Shown here: piece by piece, positions 1-11,260 of the stretch
How the letters are laid out: the number at the start of each line of letters is the position of its first letter
Position numbering within the stretch: position 1 is the stretch's first letter
Source of the DNA: Niebla homalea
Lineage: Eukaryota > Ascomycota > Lecanoromycetes > Lecanorales > Ramalinaceae
DNA: 64,000 nucleotides
NCBI GenBank assembly: GCA_019925105.1
Contig: JAHGAU010000022.1
Span: forward strand, 1 to 64,000
Reading direction: 5' to 3'
Program-made: the position numbers and the translations under genes
Notes under the pieces: generated by a model
Database searches by the model: none
Told to the model about the DNA's origin: nothing
What the model saw: only the letters and a program-made list of their open reading frames with translations

Positions 1-94
1 TAACCCTAACCCTAACCCTAACCCTAACCCTAACCCTAACCCTAACCCTAACCCTAACCCTAACCCTAACCCTAACCCTAACCCTAACCCTAAC
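1..94. repeat. Telomere repeat, (CCCTAA)n
   Basis: About 15 perfect tandem TAACCC units start at the first base. The C-rich strand reads 5' to 3' inward, as expected at the left end of a chromosome, so the window begins at a physical chromosome end or very near it. The unit is the TTAGGG type common to filamentous fungi and animals. Confidence 0.97.
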
Positions 95-153
<59 letters not shown>

Positions 154-158
154 TTAAC

Positions 159-189
<31 letters not shown>

Positions 190-205
190 TTAATTTATTA
201 TTTCC
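95..205. repeat. (TTTA)n tetranucleotide tract abutting telomere
   Basis: Directly after the last TAACCC unit the sequence becomes nearly pure TTTA repeats, with two short interruptions (TAAC-like at about 156 and TTAA at about 191). It may be a microsatellite or a telomere-associated tract. No coding signal. Confidence 0.85.
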
Positions 206-1440
206 TTTTTATTTACCTTTAATTTATTTTTTAATTTATCTTTAATTTACCTTTTAATTTACTTTTTATTTCTCCTATATTTATCCTTTATTTACCCTTT
301 TATAATCCTTTAATAATTACCTTAAAAACCCCTTTATTTATCCTTTATAATACCCTTTATAATCCTTATATAATTCCTTATATTCTTTTTATTTATCTTT
401 TATCCCTTTTTATAAATTTATTATAATATCTTTTAAATCTTAACTCTTTTTCTTTATAACCCTTTATAATACCTTTTATATTTATTATAACGCGCTTATA
501 ATACCTTTATAACCTTATTATAATAACCTTTATAATACGCTTATAACCTTATTATAATACCTTTTATAATACGTTTTTAATTACTTTATAACTTTATTAT
601 AATACTTTTTATAATTCCCTTATAAACTTTTTTTTAACCTTTTTATTTATCCTTTATAAATCCTTTATAATCCTTTTATTAATATCTTTATTTATCCTTT
701 ATAACCCCCTTAAAATACCTTTTTAACCCTTTTATAATACCCTTATAATCCCCTTATAATTCCCCTTATAACTCCCTTTATAAACCTTTATAATTCCCCT
801 TATAAACCCCCTATAAAACCCCTTATAAACCCCTTATAATACCTTTAATAAACCCTTAATAATTCCCCTTAATAACCCCTTAATAACCCCTTATAAAACC
901 CTTAATAAACCCCTTATAATACCTTTAATAAACCCTTAATAATTCCCCTTAATAACCCCTTATAATTCCGCTTATAAACCCCTTATAAAACCCTTAATAA
1001 ACCCTTTATAATACCCTTAATAAACTCCTTATAAACCCCTTATAACCCCCCCTATAAACCCCTTATAATCTCCCCTATAAACCCTTTATAACCCCTTATA
1101 AACCCCTTATAACCCCCTATAAATCCCTTATAACCCCCTATAAACCCCTTATAACCCCCCTATAAACCCCTTATAACCCCCTATAAACCCCTTATAACTC
1201 CCCTTATAAACGCCCTATAATACCCCTTATTAACCCCTTAAAACCCCCTATAAACCCCCTATAATACCCCTTATAAACCCTTAATAATTCCCCTAATAAC
1301 CCCTTATAACTCCCCTTATAAACCCCTTATAATAACCCTTATAAACCCCCTATAATAACCTTTATAAACTCCTTAAACCCCCCCTATAATTCATTATAAC
1401 CCCCTTATAATACCCCTTATAATTACCTTATAATTCTTTA
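206..1440. repeat. Degenerate subtelomeric minisatellite, CCCTTATAA-type
   Basis: Imperfect short units of the form CCCCTTATAA or TAAACCCCTTATAA recur, densest from about 640 to 1440. Spacing varies around 9-12 bp, so this is a degenerate array rather than a clean tandem repeat. The C-rich strand has the same polarity as the telomere, and many units contain TAACCC or TAAACCC. It may derive from telomere-like DNA by point mutation and slippage; that is inference. No gene is seen. Confidence 0.7.
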
Positions 1441-2040
1441 TATAACCCTTATATTCTGCTTAAGTATTAGGGTTTAACTTTAATAATCCGTTTTTAAATT
1501 ATTACTTTAATTTACGATTAAGGTAAAAATATATAATACGTATTATTACGAATAAAAAACCTATAAAAATAATATAAAAAATATAAGTTATCTTAAATTT
1601 TTTATTTAAATTAATTTATTAAATTATTCACTTTATTTAAATTAATTTATTTATTTAATTCACTTCTTATTTTATTAATTCATTTATTTACTTTATTTAA
1701 TTTATTTTATTTAATTTATTTATTTAACTTATTTATTTAATTTATTTATTTAATTTATTTATTTAATTTATTTATTTATTTTATTTATTTTATTTATCTG
1801 CTTATTAAGCCGTCCACCACCCTTAAACCCTACCGCTCGTTCATAGTTTATCTTTTACTAGCCAAAACCCCCTTGCGGCAGCGGTTTTCTCTATAATTAA
1901 TAGTACTTTACCCCCTTTTTTTATTTTAATATAAAAACCCTTTATAATTAACTTTTACCCTGGATTATTTACCCTGTAAAAATGAATTAAGCTTAATACC
2001 CTTAATTCATTTAGGGTAATAACTAAACGGTGAATTCAGT
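1441..2040. other. AT-rich subtelomeric spacer
   Basis: Mostly TTTA/TTAA low-complexity DNA. A less AT-rich patch at about 1797-1895 (containing GCCGTCCACCACCC and TTGCGGCAGCGG) stands out but has no readable frame. A short inverted repeat (TGAATTAA..TTAATTCA) lies at about 1983-2010. No gene supported. Confidence 0.6.
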
Positions 2041-2165
2041 AATACTTTATTATTTTATTATTTTATTATTTTATTATTTTATTATTTTATTATTTTATTA
2101 TTTTATTATTTTATTATTTTATTATTTTATTATTTTATTATTTTATTATTTTATTATTTTATTTT
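2041..2165. repeat. 8-bp tandem repeat (TATTTTAT)n
   Basis: About 15 near-perfect octamer units. It creates a spurious open frame of Tyr/Phe/Ile/Leu residues on the plus strand, rejected as coding. Confidence 0.9.
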
Positions 2166-2972
2166 TTATTTTTTTATTATTTTATTACTTTATTAGTTTA
2201 TTACTTTATTACTTTATTAATTTATTTATTTAATAATTAATTTATTTTTAGGGTTATTTTTTACTTTATTTATATTTTATTTATTACTTTATTTATTACT
2301 TTTTTATTACTTTTTATAACTTTTTTATTACTTTTTATTAATTTATTTCTTAGTTTATTTCTTAATTCATTAATCTATTTATGTTTTAATTATTTTATTT
2401 GTTAATCCATTTTTTAATTATTTTATTTATTACTTTATTTCTTAATTAATTAATTTATATATTTCTTAAGTGATTTATATATTTATTTATTTCTTAATTA
2501 ATTTTCTTATTTATTTATTTAATTATTTGTTTATTTTCTTATTTATTTATAAAGGGTATTTTCGTGATAAATCATTTATCCTTAGCCTTTTATAATAAGA
2601 GATTTTATTTAATTATATATTTATTTACCTATTTATTAATTAATTTATTATTTATTTATCCGTTTTATAACCTACTTGTTTTTTCCTTTACTTATTCCTT
2701 TCTTTATCTATCTATTTATTTATTTATTGTATTTTACCTATTATTTATTTATCGTTATTTCCTTTTTTCCTTTTTTTTTATTTAGCTTTAAATTCCTTGT
2801 TTATTTATTTATTAATATTAACTTTTTAATATAACCATTAATAAATAATAAAAGAACTTGTTTTTTTCTTTTAATCTGAACTCGAATATTCTATTATAAA
2901 GGTTTTTTTTAAAAAAGGTATAAGGTAAATATTTAAAAGCTTTTCTTAAAAAGATATTTATGAATTATCTAT
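2166..2972. other. AT-rich spacer, no gene seen
   Basis: TTTATT-rich low-complexity DNA between the octamer array and the 3' end of the helicase relic. An open frame at 2564-2785 is composed only of Leu/Ile/Tyr/Phe-type codons from the base composition and is not believed. Confidence 0.6.
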
Positions 2973-5900
2973 CTATTTATCTTTAAATTGAACTAAGGTG
3001 AAATTATGCAATAATATCTCAATAAACCCGTTAATCTCCGTATTTCTATAACTCCTTTTTAACCGTCTATAAGTCAAAATATCCTTTAATTCCACTTTAT
3101 CCTTGGTAAATAGGTATTGGATATTTTCCCAGTGTTATTTTATCGATAATTGAAAAATCGGCTGGTCCTTTATATGGTAAAAATAGGTAAAAAGGGTTTC
3201 GAAGACCAGGCTTTATCGATATAAACAGGATTTTTTTCCAGTAGGTTTATAACCCTTATTTATAGGTAAAGGCTTAAACCGGGTATAAAAATCCTGAGGT
3301 AAAAGACATTTAAAACATCCCGAGTATTTATCCATATCCTGATAATGGAGTCTGTTAATCCAAGTCCTTATAAAAAGACGTATATCGTGGATATTATGAT
3401 TTTGACATTTATCGAAAGAGTATTGTAGTAATACCGGTATATCCGAATTCGTATACATTTCATAGTTAATACAGTTTTTAGACCAGTACTATAAAGTCGA
3501 TTCCAGGTTATCCAGATTTATTTCGTTTTTCCGGTTTTCCAGTAAATATCGATCTTTTAATCCTGAATTATAAGATTCCTATAATTCGAAATCTGTAAAA
3601 TCGATATTTATAGGTCCGGTAAGGTCCGTAGATAAATCCTCTTCGATTTCAATATTAAGTTTTTCCTTTTAAATAAACCCAGAGCAAAAATCACATTTTT
3701 CCTCGTTTTTCTCACATTTTTTCCGGTTTATAGAGCCGTCTATGACCAAGTCCAGTATAATCCGTCGACATTTATCGTTTTCGACGTAATCCTTCATATC
3801 CGGATCTTCGGGCCGAGATAACTGAGGGCTATAAAGGATTATAGCTTCACTTTTTTCCCCTTATCGGCCGGCTCGTCCACTTTCTTAATTATAAGCCTTT
3901 AAATCCCTTAATAAACCGACGTGAATAGTAACCCGTATATCCGGTAAATCCAGTCCCATAGATAAAGCCGAAATAGTCGTTAAAATAGGGGCTTTTTTAT
4001 TGCGGAAATTATCGAGTATTTGGCGTTTTTGATTCACAGTCCCGATTTTTACGTAATATTTAGGTATATCCAAGACTTTACTGACTTGATCCGTAAGGTG
4101 AATTGTCCCATAAAAGATAAGGATTTGGCCACTTAAATAAAGCCTTTTTTTCGAATTTATTAAAGGTAGTAAATTATCCCTTAAATCATCCACTGTAGCG
4201 TATTCTTGAATTAAATATCGAATATTTGGTTTTATAGTCGGTTCCCGTAATAAAAGTGTATTGGATATATCGATACTGGCTAGCTGGAACCAGGTATTTT
4301 CATTTTTTGGTAATAAGGAAGCCGTTAAATAAACGAGTTACGTTTTATATTTAATTAAGGACTTTAATTCCTTAATTTTCGGCCGAAAATCCTTGGTAGC
4401 ATCCAGTAAAATGTGAGCTTCATCAACAATAATACGGTCCAAACGGCCTTATCGTTTTGATCGATTTAAAAACCAATTAAAAGGTTCGGTAACGGCTATT
4501 TCCGGGGTGACCAGTATAATATTAGCCCAATCTTTAGGGCTTTTTGAGGTTTACTCCAGACATTTAAGGCCTTAATTTTAAGCCTTAAGTAATATTTCCT
4601 CCCTTAAAGATATAAGGGGTAATATTACCACGGTAAGTCTATTTGGGCCGGCAATAACGGTAAAGACTATAAAAAAAGCACTTTTTCCGCGTCCAGTACT
4701 AGATATAATAACGATTGGACTTTTTCCGGATAGAATTGCCGTTAATCCGGTTTTTTATAAACCCCGAAACTTTAGATTTTAACCGTATAATTGCTAAAAA
4801 GCCGGTAAAATTTGAATAGATTGAAATCTTTGGTATTTTTCTTTATAAATTTCCCTGGTGGAATTTATAAATAACTCAGATTTCCAATCCAATTTTTCCG
4901 GTATAAGTAAAGTACTTAAAAATTGAAGGAATTGAAAGAGCCAGATGGATAAAGTTATGAATTTTTCCCGTTAAGTATGTGTTTGGCCCGGTATTTCGTC
5001 CAGTAACCGGGAGTATATATTACTAGTAATATTACTAATATGGACGGCTTGTAAATCGATAATTTCGTCTTTTTCATCGTTATCGTCTGGATCAATAGCG
5101 TTTTCCCAGTCTTTATTAGTGAATTTGCCGTAATAACGTCGAAAAATAGCAATAATAATATGCCGTTAAGCCAGGGTTTTAATATTTACTCCTACCCGGG
5201 ACCGGAACTCCTTGGATAAAGCCATACTGAAAGAATTGGACGTCTAGGTATTATAACGGTAAAGGATATCTTGAAATTCCTGTTGATTTAAATCCTTTTT
5301 TTGAATTTCGTCCGAGTCACTATTAATTACCGTTTGGCGTCTCAATCGTTTTTATTGTTTTTTTGATTTTTCAGTTTTTTTAAGGTTTTTGGTAGAGTGA
5401 ATCCGTTTAGGCTAAAGGTAAAAGGTAATATTTAATTTTTCCAAATATAAATTCGATAAATTCGTTTTTAAAGGAATGTAAAGCCAAAGGTAATAAATAA
5501 ATAAAACCGATAATTTATAAGGTATAAACCGGTTTATAACCTTAGTCGATCCAGTAGTAATAAAGCCTTTATAATATAAAGTAATAAATATAAGTAGGCC
5601 GTTCTAAATAAAGATATTCCGTTTAGAATTTAGTTAATTTCGGTATCGAATTAATTGGATTTCAGGGCTTTGAGCTGGACTACCCTAGGTAAGCTATAAT
5701 AAAACCATTAGCTCTTCTTTGAATTTCCGGTTTTCTTTGAATAAATGGTAAACTTCATCCAGTTTCTAGTGGGTATCGTTATTTTTAAATTTAAGAAAAC
5801 GGTTTTATAAGGTCGGTATTTGGTGGATTTTTTTATAGAGCCAAAAATCACCTTTAAAAGGTAATTTATTCCGTTCGTCCATAAAGAAATTCCAGTCCGG

Positions 5901-7854
5901 TATACTGTTGATAATATCGTCAGAAAAAGTGGTAAAATCCACGGAGGGTAAATCGTCTTGACCGGTAAATAATAAATTATTAAATAACCGGGATTTAGCG
6001 GTTTCCAGTAATCCAAATATTACGGAACGGTATTGATCCATAGTTAATAAGAGATTTTTATAAAAAACCTCGTCATTTTCCCAGGATATAGTACCTTCCT
6101 TGGTGGTATTGTAATTAAGGGTAAATCCATAAGTCCGTAATTTAGAAACGAAGTTAATAGGCCGTGGTGGGGTATCGGTACCAGTAAGGAATAAGTGATT
6201 TTTCGTTAATTCAACAGTTTTGCTGAATAAGGTACTGGTAGGTAAATCGGAATCCGAAGTTAAAGGTGAATTTATCGATATATCTAAGTCGATAATTTGA
6301 TCCTCAGGTTCCGGTAGACTGGGTCGAAGGGTATAAGCCCTTAAAAGGATAAGGGCTCGAGAAAAGGTAATAATACCACTTAATTTAGTGGTATAATTCG
6401 TAGGTGGGGACCAGGTAAAATCGGTGCTGATACCGTGTATTACTAAGCCACTAAGTAAAGGGCTTTGGTAATCGTCCTCAGATAAATCCTGGTGTAAAAG
6501 GCTTAAAAAAAAGCGTAATAATAAATCCTCAAGTTCATTTAAAGAATATAATAAATCCTTAAAATCATTATCGGATGAATTATTAGCGAGTTCTTCGTCA
6601 GATTCACTAAAAAAAAGGTTATTAGTATATATATTTAAATAAAAGATAAAAGTGATAAAAGTAAAGGTAAAAAAAAAGGGTAAAGTAAAATATAAAAAAG
6701 GTAAAAAAAAAAATAAAAAAGGGTAAAAATCATAAGTCAAAAAGTAAATATAAATAACAAATAATAAATAACAGGGAAAAAATAAAGATAACTTACTTTT
6801 CTGACTGATCTTTTGCAAATCTCAATACTTTAGTAAATAAAGTAAGAGATAATTTGGTATATTTATACCCTGGACGGTTCCCTGGAGTGAATAACCTGGT
6901 ATTCCATAAATAAATGAATATACCAAGCCAAACCTCGGTATAAGAGTGGATCGTATCCAGACCGATATATATTATAAACGGTTTTTCGTTCGTAACGTTA
7001 CCGGTTTCTTTGCGGTTTATATATTCCAGTGAATTCCGGCCCACGGTACTTGGCTTGCTGACTAAAACCGCTTTTTTGAATAAAGCCTTAATCGATTTCA
7101 TTATTAAATATAATGATAAAATCGATAATTGCTCTGGATCGTTCGATTTTGAAGTCGGTTTTACCGGGGGTTTTAGCCAAGACCGGGCTATAACTGGATC
7201 GAAATTGGATAAATGGGTAGCCCACCCGGTACGGGCTACCCAGGTATTAGCCTCGAATTTTTCCGGTTCCGTAATCGTTATATTCGTGTTTTCGGTAACC
7301 GTTTTGGTTCGTTCCGTTAATTTCTTCATTCCAACAATATGGATAAGGGCCGGTATATCCGATGGGTCTGTAATATCATCGTTATTTTCAGTATTAAATA
7401 CTTTAAATAAATAACGATTCGATCCTCGGGTATATAACTGTTGGAATTTAACAGATGTCCATTTATTATTCGATTTTGGTTGGTTTTTTCGATGAAAACC
7501 ACCTTGTTTTTGGGCCTAATAAATATCCGGGTGATCGTTCCGCTGGTGTGTCGTTATCGTATTCGGGGATAAGTAAATATAAGTGTAATGAATATACTTT
7601 AAACCCGAAGAAACGGGTAATAAAGGTAAAGGGGTAACCGGTCCGTCCGGAATATCGATATTATCTGAGTAAAACTTAGTAATATAAGTAAAAATCTTAT
7701 TCCGGGTAGTAGGGGTAAGGTAAGGGTATTATTTATCCAGGTGGCCGCGTAATTCCTAGAACCGGACGCCGTATTTATGATCACGGCATATTAAAGCCTT
7801 ATAATCAGATAAATAAAGGAAGGCCTTTTCGGTAAGGGCTTGAGGTGAATCCAT
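2973..7854 (-). pseudogene. Telomere-linked RecQ-like helicase, RIP-mutated pseudogene
   Basis: This is the relic of a large fungal subtelomeric helicase (TLH family, RecQ-like superfamily 2). Reading the minus strand from an ATG at 7854: an N-terminal segment (ICRDHKYGV, near 7780), a TGWATHL segment (about 7220), and an intron at 6796-6607. Then come a SLLHQDLSEDDYQSPLLSG-type segment (about 6480), a DLQAVH segment (about 5050), Walker A STGRGKS (about 4685-4705), a DEAH box (4413-4424), and motif V MGLDLPDIR (about 3950). Motif VI follows as ESGRAGR flanked by stops (about 3863-3890), then a cysteine cluster (CRRIILD..C..CDFC, 3665-3790) and GCFKCLLPQ (about 3300). A stop at 2973 may be the natural end. 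Its ~4.9 kb is plausible for this family. Many in-frame stops are C-to-T type; the codon before ESGRAGR is TAA where the family has Gln. Family assignment is strong; function is lost unless stops are edited. Confidence 0.9.
6607..6796 (-). other. Intron within the helicase relic
   Basis: On the minus strand a canonical donor GTAAGT begins at 6796, a branch-like ACTAATAAC lies about 20 nt before the acceptor, and a T-rich tract ends in TTTTTTTTAG at 6607. Removing it joins AA to T, giving Asn then ESDEELANN in frame. The interior is a TTTACC/TTTTTACCC low-complexity stretch. Confidence 0.75.
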
Positions 7855-7859
7855 TATAT

Positions 7860-8100
7860 AAATGGATATAAATAATATATAAATAAAAGGTGAAGGTAAA
7901 GGTAGGTAAAGGTAAAGGTAGGTAAAGGTAAAGGTAAAGGTAAAGGTAAAGGTGAATAAAGGTAAAGGTAAATAAAGGTAAAAGTAAATAAAGGTAAAGG
8001 TAGGTAAAGGTAAAGGTGAAGGTAAAGATAAAGGTAAAGGTAAGGTAAAGGTATAAGTGATAGTAAAGGGTAAAGGGTAAAGGGTAAAGGGTATTTGGTT
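7860..8100 (-). repeat. TTTACC / TTTACCC array upstream of helicase relic
   Basis: On the coding (minus) strand the DNA immediately 5' of the ATG at 7854 is a near-continuous run of TTTACC hexamers. It passes into TTTACCC heptamers at about 8060-8100 (plus-strand GGGTAAA units). The units differ from the TTACCC telomere register by one base or one inserted base. An open frame on the minus strand across it is an artefact. The array could be promoter-proximal or a relic of telomere-like DNA. Confidence 0.8.
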
Positions 8101-8400
8101 TGCTTGGGTATTGAGTAGATTGAGTGACTTGAGTGTGATGAGAAAAACAGAAATTTGAAGGGGGGGAAGGGTAATTATATAGATGAATTATTAGCCAAGC
8201 CTTTGCCAAGAGAATTATGAGTCATAAGGCTTAAATAAGGCCGAGACCGGGCTTAGATAGCTAAGCCACTTAATAATTTAAAAATAAACAGGCCGGTTCC
8301 GGACTAATAATTATTGGTGGTGGCAGTGCAATAATTTGGGTAGCAGTGCAATAATTTAAAAATAAAGATTTATTTATGGATTATTCTCGTATTCAGACGG
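8101..8400 (-). promoter_or_regulatory. Helicase upstream region, duplicated at 10081-10350
   Basis: This stretch (including GAAAAACAGAAATTTGAAGG and GCCAAGCCTTTGCCAAG) aligns with about 10081-10350 upstream of the second helicase 5' end. Most differences are C/T or G/A. It therefore belongs to the duplicated helicase unit and should contain its promoter and 5' leader. No specific promoter box can be asserted. Confidence 0.6.
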
Positions 8401-9116
8401 ATATTACGGCCGGATCTTAAAGCCTTAGTATAGGGAGGCGACGCTAGCCGTTACCCTATGTTAAGAAATGTTAAGACCCTTATATTATTAATAAAATAAT
8501 AAAAGTATTATATAAGTTTTTTTTTTTATTATTATTAAGTAATATAATCTTAAATAAGGTACGGATTTAAGTTCTCCCGTTATCGTTATAAAGCGCTTTT
8601 TTTAAGCTATCTTTTAGATTAAATAGATTAAATAAAGGATCAATAATAATCCGGATGCACCTTAAAACCTTAAAGAATTACTCATAAACCCTTATAGGTC
8701 AATATTACCGTAGCCGTTAATGGACGGATTTTCGTTTTCCCGACACTATTAAAGAGCGGGGAAACGTATGAAGAAAGTTAAATTACCAGATTTTACCGGG
8801 GAATAGCCGATAAAAAAGTAATAATTAGCGCCGGGAAGCAAACTTAAACCCTATAACCCGGAATTCGTAAATATTTAAAAATCGATAAATAAATAATTAC
8901 TGCTCGGACGAACCTCGGAGGTCTCGGGATTAATAGGCCGTACTGAAATCTACACCTTTTATATAGAGAGTGAATAAATCCGGGCCGGTTCTACCCTGGA
9001 AAGAGTCATTTCTAAAAATGACTCTTTCCTGGGTCAAGTCCGAGAAGGCCGAATTAACGCCGAGTGAGCAAATGACTCTTTCCAGGCAGGAAAGAGTGAG
9101 AACTAGGTGATAGGTA
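8401..9116. repeat. Hairpin repeat, copy 1 (stem type A)
   Basis: First of four copies of a ~480 bp repeat. The core runs from about 8637 (TCAATAATAATCCGG) to about 9116 (CTAGGTGATAGG). A 5' part (8401-8636, with GGCGACGCTAGCCGTTACCC) is shared with copy 2. Conserved internal words include GCGCCGGGAAGC and ATCTACACCTTTTATATAG. Near the 3' end are two inverted repeats from the same stem: 8993-9034 (GGAAAGAGTCATTT with its complement, loop about 5 nt) and 9075-9097 (ACTCTTTCC-aggca-GGAAAGAGT). It joins directly to the truncated helicase copy at about 9117. No coding potential recognised. Confidence 0.8.
8993..9034. other. Hairpin, stem type A
   Basis: Arms of about 19 nt match except for one position (ACCCTGG against ACCCAGG at the base). 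The stem core is GGAAAGAGTCATTT. The stem sequence is repeated downstream at 9070-9097 in the opposite order. Confidence 0.85.
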
Positions 9117-9727
9117 TTAACCTCGAATTTTTCCGGTTCCGTAATTATTATATTCGTATTTTTGGTAACCGTTTTCGTCCGTTCCGTTAATTTCCTTATT
9201 CTAATAGTATGGATAAGGGCTGGAATATCCATAGGTGAATCATTATTATCGTTATTATTATCCGTATTAAATACTTCAAATAAATAACGATTAAATCCTC
9301 CGGTATATAATTACTGGTATTTAATGGAAGTCCATTGGGTATTTAACTTTAGGTGGTTTTTTCGTCGAAAACCACCCCGTTTTTAAGACTTATAAATATC
9401 GGAATGGTCCGTCCGGTAATAAGCCATTATATCATTCTAAGAGGAATAAATATAAGGATAATTATTATATTTAATACCGGAAGAAACCGGTAATAAAGGT
9501 AACGGTGTATTTAATCCGTCCGGAATACTTATATTATCTGAGTAATTCTTAATAATATAAGTAAAAACTTTATTCCTTATTAAAGGAGCAAGTTAAAAAT
9601 GTTATTTATTAAGGTGGCCGCGTAATTCCAGGAATCTGATGCCGTATTTATGATTACGGCATATTAAAGCCTTATAATTAGATAAATAAAGGAAAACCTT
9701 TTCGGTAAGGGCTTAAGGTAAGTCTAT
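9117..9727 (-). pseudogene. Truncated second copy of helicase 5' end
   Basis: The minus strand aligns with 7250-7854 of the main relic: LTERTKTVTKNTN and EPEKFEVNT match LTERTKTVTENTN and EPEKFEANT. The ICRDHKYGV region is recognisable near 9650. The start codon corresponding to 7854 has become ATA (9727-9725), a G-to-A change as RIP produces. The copy breaks after EKFEVNT at about 9117, where the main copy continues NTWVARTG, and hairpin repeat copy 1 follows. It lacks all helicase motifs and is dead. Confidence 0.85.
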
Positions 9728-9779
9728 TATATAAATGGATATAAATAAAATATAAATAAAAGGGTAAAAGTAAAAAGCG

Positions 9780-10080
9780 ATAGTAAAAATAAGCGGTAAT
9801 AGGTGGTAAAAGTAAAGGTAAGTAAAGGTAAAGGTATTAAATGGTGAAGGGTAAAGGTAAATAAAGGTAAATGTGGTAAAGGGTAAAAGGTAAAAGGTAA
9901 AAGGTAAAAGGTAAAAGGTAAAAGGTAAAAGGTAAAAGGTAAAAGGTAAAAGGTAAAAGGTAAAAGGTAAAAGGTAAAAGGTAAAAGGTAAAAGGTAAAA
10001 GGTAAAGGGTAAAGGGTAAAAGGTAAAAGGTAAAAGGTAGGTAAAGGTATAAGTAAGTCGAGTAATAGGTAAAAGGTAAA
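9780..10080 (-). repeat. TTTTACC heptamer array upstream of second helicase copy
   Basis: Plus strand reads AAAGGTA units, about 18 near-perfect heptamers at about 9887-10010, flanked by GGTAAA and GGGTAAA variants. It holds the same position relative to the helicase start as the array at 7860-8100, but the unit is 7 bp with four T on the coding strand. Slippage after duplication probably produced the difference. Confidence 0.85.
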
Positions 10081-10350
10081 GGGTATTTAATTTACTTGGG
10101 TACTAAGTAAATTAAGTAACTTAAATATAATAAGAAAAACCGAAATTTAAGGGGAGGGGAGGGCTATTATATAGATAAATTATTGGCCAAGCCTTTACCA
10201 AGCCTATAACGATTATTTGGAAGTGAATACGAGTTTTAGGGGCTAAGCCTACTAATAATTTAAAAATAACCGGGCTGTATAAAGGCTAATAATTAATAGC
10301 GGTAATAACGGTGGTAATAATGTAATAATTTAAAAATAAACCGGTCTGGG
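10081..10350 (-). promoter_or_regulatory. Upstream region of second helicase copy
   Basis: Matches 8101-8400 (for example GAAAAACCGAAATTTAAGG and GCCAAGCCTTTACCAAGCC). It is more AT-rich than the first copy at most differing sites, indicating heavier RIP. Confidence 0.6.
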
Positions 10351-11260
10351 CCGGGTTTATCGACGTATTCATAATAATTTCATAATAAGTACCCAGTTTT
10401 ACCTTAATGGGTATAAGTTAATAGGCTATAAATCTATAAATAGCCCTTTATTATATAAATAAAAAGGGGGTAATAAAAATATTGAAAATAAATCCTTTTT
10501 TTTTTATTTTTCTCAAATTACTTGATAATTACTTACTAATCTTTGGTTTTTCTTTCATTATACTGTTTAAAATAAACCCTTATATAAGGGGATTAAGCTA
10601 TAAAAAAAAAAGATTAAATATTAAGTAAGTTATTAATAAAATAAGAATTAGATTTTTAGATTTAAATAACGTTTTTAAATATATATTTAGATATAATGAA
10701 TAGATTTTTTTAATTTTAACGTTATTTAATAACGTTTTTAATCCTGAATTTTTTGGTTTTTTTCAAAAAATAAAATAGTAAATAACCTTCAAGATATACC
10801 CCCTTAAAGAGTTTTTGGATTTTAGCGCCGGGAAGTAACCCTATACTTAACCGGTTTAAGTTCCAGAATTTAATAATATAAATAACTTAATAGTTAACCA
10901 TCCGATTGATTTAAAATAAATAATATTTAAAAGCTTATATTCAGATTTACGCTTTTTTTACCGAAGCTTTTATCATTGGATATAAGGTAATAAAGGAAAT
11001 AAAACTTTAAAATTTTAATTATAAAACCCGGTAATTTTATCCTTTATTATTTTATAAATTACTTCTTATTATTTACCTTATTTTATTTACCTTTTATTAA
11101 TTACTATTTATCACTATTTATTATTTACTTTTTATTATTAAACCTTTATTATCCTTCTTAAAGTAAGGCTTTAATAGTTAAATAACTAATAATCTTATTA
11201 ATATAAAGGGGTTTTTACTGGTTAAAGGTTATAAATAGTAATAATTAAATTAAGCAAGGA
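10351..11260. other. AT-rich DNA with partial hairpin-repeat fragment
   Basis: Mostly mutated AT-rich sequence without genes. At about 10800-10920 a fragment related to the middle of the hairpin repeat is visible (TTAGCGCCGGGAAGTAAC, then CCAGAATT), but the hairpin end is missing. Nothing else is recognised. Confidence 0.55.

Noticed and set aside
2030..2233. 67-codon open frame
   Set aside because: It is the translation of an 8-bp AT microsatellite.
7010..7414. 134-codon plus-strand frame
   Set aside because: Antisense to the helicase relic, whose minus-strand frame carries recognisable family sequence.
7805..8209. 134-codon minus-strand frame
   Set aside because: Mostly translation of the TTTACC array (Thr-Phe/Tyr-Leu repeats) upstream of the helicase.
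8930..9232. 100-codon minus-strand frame joining helicase sequence and hairpin repeat
   Set aside because: A chance fusion: the first part is truncated helicase, the rest is the repeat read through the hairpin arms. No sign it is expressed.
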